This document shows positions 59,613 through 64,000 of a DNA stretch of 64,000 bases, piece after piece. Position numbers and translations under genes: made by a program. Position 1 is the stretch's first letter; each line of letters opens with the position of its first letter. The DNA lies in the NCBI GenBank assembly GCA_900543815.1, contig UQST01000004.1:62001-126000 (forward strand), read 5' to 3'. Below the pieces are notes generated by a model. That model ran no database searches, was not told the DNA's origin, and worked only from the letters and a program-made list of their open reading frames with translations. The stretch is from an uncultured Prevotellaceae bacterium. GTDB taxonomy: Bacteria > Bacteroidota > Bacteroidia > Bacteroidales > Bacteroidaceae.

Positions 59613-60790
59613 GAATACTGACCATAAGTACCAGCGAGCGCACAGGCGGCGGAGCCATTGCTGCCAGCCGTCTCAACGATGCCCTTTGCCGTAATGGCAT
59701 GAAGGCCCGCATGCTGGTGCGTGACAAACAGACCGATGCTGTGACGGTGGCTCAAGTGGGCAGCAAGTGGCCCAAGATAGCCGAAAGGCTGGATGTGCTG
59801 CTGCACAACGGACTCGACCGCAAGGGCATGTGGCTGGCCGACACGGCTTCCTGGGGGGTGGATGTACTGAATACCCAGGAGTATCGCGAGGCGGATGTGG
59901 TGCACCTGCACTGGGTCAACCAAGGGATGCTTTCGCTTTCCGCCTTGGAGAAGATGGCACGTGAGGGCAAGCCTATGGTGTGGACACTGCACGATGAATG
60001 GCCCTTCCTGGGCGTGTGCCACTATCGTGGAGCATGTCAGGAGACCGACTGCCGCCACTGTCCCATCATGCGGGGTGGATTGCCGCATCGTATCCTGGAG
60101 CGCAAGAGGGCATTGCTCAGGCAGGCACACATCACACTGGTGGGCTGCAGCCAATGGATGACCGACCGCGCACGCAAGGCATTGCCCGGAGTGCGTGTAG
60201 AGCATGTCAACAACTGCATCCCGCACTCCATTTATCATCCCATCCCGCAGCAGCTTGCTCGCCAGCACTGGCACCTCCCCCAGGAAGCACGCATCGTGCT
60301 CTTCTGCAGCCAGAAGGTGACCGATGAGCGCAAGGGTATGCGCTATCTGGCAGAGGCTCTCGGACAGATGGACAGCAGCCGTCTGCATCTGGTGGTGGTG
60401 GGCAGGGATGCCCGGTCAGTGGCCTCGCTCTGCCCGGGCATAGCGTTCACCGCACTCGGTTCGGTGACTCCCGACGAGATGCCGATGGTCTATGCAGCCG
60501 CCGATGTCTTTGTGACTCCCAGTCTGGAGGACAATCTGCCCAACACGATAGCCGAAGCGATGAGCGTGGGAACACCCTGCGTGGGGTTCCGCACCGGGGG
60601 TATTCCCGAGATGATTACGCATCTCACCTCGGGTTATGTGGCCGAGCAGTGCAATGCAGCCGACCTGGCCAGTGGCATCGGTTATGTGCTCTGCCATCCG
60701 CTGCGTGAAGCCGCTGCCCGGCAGGCTGCCCGTGACTACAACGAAGGCCGTGTGGCAGAGCGGTACATCAGTATTTACGAGTCGCTATGA
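59609..60790 (+). CDS. GT4-family glycosyltransferase
   Basis: 393 residues with a GT-B fold: N-terminal RILTISTSERTGGGAIAASRLNDAL, a Cys-rich stretch (HYRGACQETDCRHCP) that is common in this subgroup and might bind metal, and the C-terminal GT4 motif VFVTPSLEDNLPNTIAEAMSVGTPCVGFRTGG (EX7E). Start at 59609 from the ATGA overlap. Works with the neighbouring transferases on a surface glycan. Confidence 0.92.
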   Translation: MRILTISTSERTGGGAIAASRLNDALCRNGMKARMLVRDKQTDAVTVAQVGSKWPKIAERLDVLLHNGLDRKGMWLADTASWGVDVLNTQEYREADVVHLHWVNQGMLSLSALEKMAREGKPMVWTLHDEWPFLGVCHYRGACQETDCRHCPIMRGGLPHRILERKRALLRQAHITLVGCSQWMTDRARKALPGVRVEHVNNCIPHSIYHPIPQQLARQHWHLPQEARIVLFCSQKVTDERKGMRYLAEALGQMDSSRLHLVVVGRDARSVASLCPGIAFTALGSVTPDEMPMVYAAADVFVTPSLEDNLPNTIAEAMSVGTPCVGFRTGGIPEMITHLTSGYVAEQCNAADLASGIGYVLCHPLREAAARQAARDYNEGRVAERYISIYESL

Positions 60791-60953
60791 ATGCCTCTTT
60801 CCCGCTTGGGGCAGAGGCCAAAGCTGCCAGGCATGACCGTTTGCCCGTCTTGCGGCAGAAGCATCGGGCACTTGTGACGACAGACAGAACCATTCTTTTA
60901 ATAATATAAACAGAACTATAGAACAACAGAGAAAAGGAGAAGATACAGGATAT

Positions 60954-61808
60954 ATGAATCAAGAGAACAACCTACCTTCGTCGGAACCGACCGACAGCGC
61001 GGTGCCTCCGTCTGAACCTCAGGGGCCGCTGATAACCATTGCTACAGTCACTTACAATGCTGCGCAAACGCTGGAGAGAACACTGCAGAGCGTAGCGCGG
61101 CAGGATTACCCCCGCATAGAGCACCTCATCGTGGACGGGTGCTCCACCGATTCCACACTGAGTGTAGTGCAGAGCTATGTGGCCGAGAACACGCGCACTT
61201 CGCATCCCCATCATATTCGTCTGATATGCGAATATGATTCCGGGCTTTATGATGCCATGAACAAAGCCATCACCAATGCCAGTGGAGTGTATCTGGTATT
61301 CCTCAATGCGGGCGACTGTCTGCATGCCGACTCCACCATCTCACAGGCTGTGGCGAAGGCCCAATGGCGCAAGGGTGATGCACGCAATCCGGCTGTGCTC
61401 TACGGGGAGACCGACCTGGTGGATGAGGCTGGGCGGTTTCTGCGTCATCGTCGCCTGAGTGCCCCCAGGCAGTTGGCTTCCCGTTCCTTCCTGAGCGGTA
61501 TGCTGGTTTGCCATCAGTCGTTCTATGCACGCACCGACTTGGCCCGTTGCACTCCCTATGATTTGCGTTATCGTTTCTCGGCCGATTACGACTGGTGCAT
61601 CCGCCTCATGCGGTTGGCCGAGCGACGCGGACTGCAATTGGTCAACACCGAGGCCGTTCTCACCGACTATCTCAGCGAGGGAATGACCACCCGCCACCAT
61701 AAGGCATCGCTCCTGGAACGCCTTCGCATCATGGCCCGTCATTATGGTTGGTTACGTGCTTTGGCAGCCCATGTCTGGTTTGTCATCAGGGCGGTATTGA
61801 GGAAATAG
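60954..61808 (+). CDS. GT2-family glycosyltransferase (WcaA/WcaE-like)
   Basis: 284 residues. ITIATVTYNAAQTLERTLQSVARQDYPRIEHLIVDGCSTDST (nucleotide-binding), YDAMNKAITNASGVYLVFLNAGD (acidic metal site) and a C-terminal helix. Similar to transferases of colanic-acid type clusters. A 163-base gap separates it from the GT4 gene; no clear promoter is seen in that gap. A hairpin at 61827-61870 follows. Confidence 0.9.
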   Translation: MNQENNLPSSEPTDSAVPPSEPQGPLITIATVTYNAAQTLERTLQSVARQDYPRIEHLIVDGCSTDSTLSVVQSYVAENTRTSHPHHIRLICEYDSGLYDAMNKAITNASGVYLVFLNAGDCLHADSTISQAVAKAQWRKGDARNPAVLYGETDLVDEAGRFLRHRRLSAPRQLASRSFLSGMLVCHQSFYARTDLARCTPYDLRYRFSADYDWCIRLMRLAERRGLQLVNTEAVLTDYLSEGMTTRHHKASLLERLRIMARHYGWLRALAAHVWFVIRAVLRK

Positions 61809-61826
61809 CAGGGTGGATATTCAAGG

Positions 61827-61870
61827 CAATCAGTGGAGAAAGGCATCTTGTGTCCTTTCTCCACTGATTG
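61827..61870. terminator. Bidirectional hairpin between convergent genes
   Basis: CAATCAGTGGAGAAAGG and CCTTTCTCCACTGATTG form a perfect 17-bp stem with a 10-base loop, ending one base before the stop codon of the minus-strand gene. No T-tract on either side. Confidence 0.78.
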
Positions 61871-62722
61871 TCATTTGGCTACCCGTTTCTTCCCTCCTGA
61901 TATATATATACCGCGCGAGGGTTTTCCCGCAGTCTTGCGTCCTTGTAGATCGTATGTGATATTTTGGTTCTGGACGTTCTCTGTTGTGCTGTGGATGCTG
62001 GTTGTCAGTTCTCCCTTTTCATTTGGCCACATATCATAGAGGACTTTGCCGCCCTGCTCGAAGTGGACGATGATGGAGCGGTAGTCGTTCGTCACGTTGC
62101 TGTTGCACATCCACTCCATATACCAGGCTTCTGTAGGCCCGAAGATACAGTCACGCCCCTGCCATGATGTCACACCTATCCCCTTTATGATGGTGTGGTT
62201 GTTTAGCTCCACATATTCCAGAGGGAGGTTGGTTCCAAAGGTTCCGGTCTTTATCTCTTCTATGCTACCATATATATAAGGGTTCCTGGCGCTGGTGCTT
62301 TGGGAGTTTGGCAGCCTGAAACTGCGTAGCTCCTTGCCTGCTTCCCATTGGAAATTGTATGCGAAGCAGGAAGCGGATATGTTTCCGTAGGACAGGAAAT
62401 ACGGTGAACTGAGCATGATGTGCGGTCTGTCCAGTTTCTCTATGAAGTATGCGACGGAGTCGGGAATCCCTTCTATATGTCTCCAGACTTTCATTCGCGT
62501 TGAATTCAATTTCGTTGTGTCGCCCTTGATATAGAAGTCTGTGCGCTCGTAATTGGGGATGTACTTGGTTGTTCCGCCGTCATTCACTTCGGTAAACCAC
62601 GATTCATATCTCAGTGTATCCAGCTTCAATTCAGTCCAGCGCGTTCCTTCTTCGTAATAGCCTTGGGCGTGAGAAGGGAATGTAAGTATGGTAAAACAGA
62701 TGATGCAAGCGATTATCCTCAT
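61871..62722 (-). CDS. Secreted protein with C-terminal sorting-like tail
   Basis: 283 residues with a signal peptide (CIICFTILTFPSHAQ). No known domain is recognised. The C-terminus TYDLQGRKTAGKPSRGIYISGGKKRVAK looks like the conserved tail (DLQGR...GIYI.GGKK) found on many Prevotellaceae exported proteins and resembles a type A sorting domain of the type IX system. The gene is visibly more AT-rich than its neighbours. Promoter: TACATTTG at 62771-62764 on the minus strand. Confidence 0.72.
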   Translation of the reverse strand: MRIIACIICFTILTFPSHAQGYYEEGTRWTELKLDTLRYESWFTEVNDGGTTKYIPNYERTDFYIKGDTTKLNSTRMKVWRHIEGIPDSVAYFIEKLDRPHIMLSSPYFLSYGNISASCFAYNFQWEAGKELRSFRLPNSQSTSARNPYIYGSIEEIKTGTFGTNLPLEYVELNNHTIIKGIGVTSWQGRDCIFGPTEAWYMEWMCNSNVTNDYRSIIVHFEQGGKVLYDMWPNEKGELTTSIHSTTENVQNQNITYDLQGRKTAGKPSRGIYISGGKKRVAK

Positions 62723-62763
62723 GTCCGTTCCGTTTTTGTGGTTGTATGCGATATTGTCTTTGA

Positions 62764-62771
62764 CAAATGTA
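62764..62771 (-). promoter_or_regulatory. Promoter -7 element of secreted protein gene
   Basis: Minus strand TACATTTG, about 42 bases before the ATG at 62722. Confidence 0.62.
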
Positions 62772-63010
62772 CAGAGAAATATTCATAACTGAGGAAGAAG
62801 TTGCCTTTTTCCCCCTTAATGCATCAGATTCTTGCGATTTTGCAATGTCAGGATGGCAAAAAGCCCACTCCTCCTGTGCTCTGGAGTCAGTTGCACGAGT
62901 TGTGCTGGCATACTTCGATGTGCATGGGGGGTGCCTCTTCTGCGCTTGTGGGTGGGGCTGTAAGATGGTTTAAGGTCTGGTTAAGCTGTCGCAGAAGCCC
63001 TCTCGTCATC

Positions 63011-63826
63011 TCATTCCACCAGTATGCGCAGAGCCGTTTCGCGGTCTGCTCCCAGCGAGATGGCTGTGTGGCAGTCCTGTTTGGCCAGCTTCTTCCGCTT
63101 CATCGACATGTAGAGGGCAGCACGGGAGAGGTATGCGTCGGGGTTCTTGGGGTTGAGCTCCAGCGCACGGTTCATATCATGCAGGGCTGTTTCATACTGC
63201 TTGCGGTCCTGTTCCATGCCTCCTCGAGCCAGATAAAGGTCGGCTCTGTTGGGGTAAAGTTCTATCAGCGAAGTGATTTGCTCCATGGCTTCACGGGGGC
63301 GGTTGTCGCGGTCGTTGAGCAGCGCCAGTGCCATTCGGGCTTCCACGTGGTCGGGTCGGAGTCTGATGAGATGCTCGTAGTCGGTGCGTGCCTGCTTGTA
63401 GAGTCGCTGGCGGGTGTAGATATAGGCACGGAAGAAGAGCGCTTCCTGATGGTCGGCACTCAGGTTGAGTACGTCGTTGTAATCTACCAGCGCGTGCTTC
63501 TCGTCGCCCCTGCGCAGGTAGAGTGATGCACGGTCGAGCAGCAGTCCAAGGGTGGTGGGCGAGAGGTTCAGTCCCATGGAGTAGGATTCGAGCGCCTCTG
63601 CCTGCTGTCCTCTGCGCTCCTGTATGCGTCCCAGATGCTGGAATAGGATGGCGTTTGACTTCAGTGCCGGCTCCTGTGTGAGTGCTTTGCGCAACAGTCC
63701 CTCGGCCAGTGTGAGGCTGTCCTGAGCCAGTGCGTCGAGTGCTGCACGCACGTTCTGCTGGTAGGTTTGTGCCTGTGTCTGTGCCGACAGAGCCAGCAAC
63801 ATGAGGCCGAAAAGTATTCTGTTCAT
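63011..63826 (-). CDS. Exported TPR protein
   Basis: 271 residues with a signal peptide (LFGLMLLALSAQTQAQ) and about six consecutive tetratricopeptide repeats (for example LGRIQERRGQQAEALESYSMGLNLSP and ALHDMNRALELNPKNPDAYLSRAALY). Periplasmic scaffold or chaperone-like role; no catalytic motif. Its ATG overlaps the stop of the upstream gene (63826-63823), so it is translationally coupled to it. Confidence 0.85.
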   Translation of the reverse strand: MNRILFGLMLLALSAQTQAQTYQQNVRAALDALAQDSLTLAEGLLRKALTQEPALKSNAILFQHLGRIQERRGQQAEALESYSMGLNLSPTTLGLLLDRASLYLRRGDEKHALVDYNDVLNLSADHQEALFFRAYIYTRQRLYKQARTDYEHLIRLRPDHVEARMALALLNDRDNRPREAMEQITSLIELYPNRADLYLARGGMEQDRKQYETALHDMNRALELNPKNPDAYLSRAALYMSMKRKKLAKQDCHTAISLGADRETALRILVE

Positions 63827-64000
63827 GTGGCAAAATTACGTAAAATCTCTCTCCCAAGCACCTTTTCTACAATATTTAAGGTAGCATTGCCTTTCCGCTT
63901 GGCCTCTTGCAACTGATGGTCCTGTGCGCCTCCACACTGCTTGGGAAGGATTCCCAGAGCCTGTGCAACATTCTGCGTCGGTGATTGGAATTTTCTATTT
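63823..64000 (-). CDS. C-terminal part of an unidentified protein (runs off window)
   Basis: The last 58 or so codons of a minus-strand gene, ending VEKVLGREILRNFAT followed by TGA that overlaps the ATG of the TPR gene. The peptide (AQALGILPKQCGG, then QLQEAKRKGNATLNIVEKVLG) is open throughout and helical in character. I do not recognise the family; the gene continues beyond position 64000. Confidence 0.6.
   Translation of the reverse strand, partial: NRKFQSPTQNVAQALGILPKQCGGAQDHQLQEAKRKGNATLNIVEKVLGREILRNFAT

Overview
The window is a GC-rich (upper 50s percent by eye, not computed) chromosomal segment from a Bacteroidales bacterium, most likely a Prevotellaceae-like gut or oral species. This rests on the many Bacteroidetes-type promoters (TAnnTTTG at -7, often with TTG/TTTG about 20 bp upstream), poor Shine-Dalgarno sequences, a PorX-type response regulator, meso-DAP dehydrogenase, Wzi/Wzc-type capsule genes and SusD-era style lipoproteins. 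No rRNA, phage, IS transposase or CRISPR is visible. About 50 protein genes, one tRNA-Pro(GGG) and part of one more gene at the right edge are supported.

Layout. 1-8.8 kb: GH51 arabinofuranosidase, rpoN, a PAP2-like membrane protein, purE-ispG, a CPBP protease and a ferredoxin-nitroreductase. 9.6-16.4 kb: pnp (minus), a TlpA-like lipoprotein, greA, a HIT protein, an SGNH hydrolase and mannose-1-phosphate guanylyltransferase. 17.2-23.3 kb: a capsule export block (Wzi-like, Wzc-like, divergent polyprenyl glycosylphosphotransferase). 23.3-26.3 kb: an unknown gene, then a coiled-coil protein, zapA and rny. 26.8-30.8 kb: HAD phosphatase, U32 peptidase, phytase-like esterase, ddh. 31.2-38.3 kb: an envelope/LPS modification block (ArnT-like, GtrB-like, GtrA, LTA-synthase-like sulfatase, GDPD/menorin-like protein, KdkA-like kinase). 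39-48.2 kb: a minus-strand run aroA, small membrane protein, PorW-like TPR lipoprotein, porX, tsaE and a TPR membrane regulator. 48.8-52.5 kb: LicD, PP-loop asparagine-synthase-like and TagD-like genes, then a divergent fucosyltransferase-like gene. 53-56.7 kb: HEAT/DUF1080 protein and Gfo/Idh/MocA oxidoreductase. 57.5-61.8 kb: acyltransferase and three glycosyltransferases. 61.9-64 kb: secreted proteins of unknown function.

The most unusual content is non-coding. Seven copies of a 78-bp intergenic element each contain exactly four 12-bp GC-rich near-palindromes (GCAGYGCRCTGC) whose starts are exactly 22 bp apart. At least four further, sequence-unrelated tandem arrays in the same intergenic spaces also have a 22-bp period (8 units around 38.5-38.7 kb, 3 units at 38.82 kb, 3.5 units at 9.13 kb, and a GTCCC...GGGAAGTG family at 8.9 and 16.8 kb). 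Three intergenic islands at convergent gene ends hold two or three such families each. I know of no named element with this shared 22-bp pitch across unrelated sequences, and this is my main candidate for something undescribed. A compact, foldable leader in front of the TagD-like gene and several nearly leaderless promoters are secondary points.
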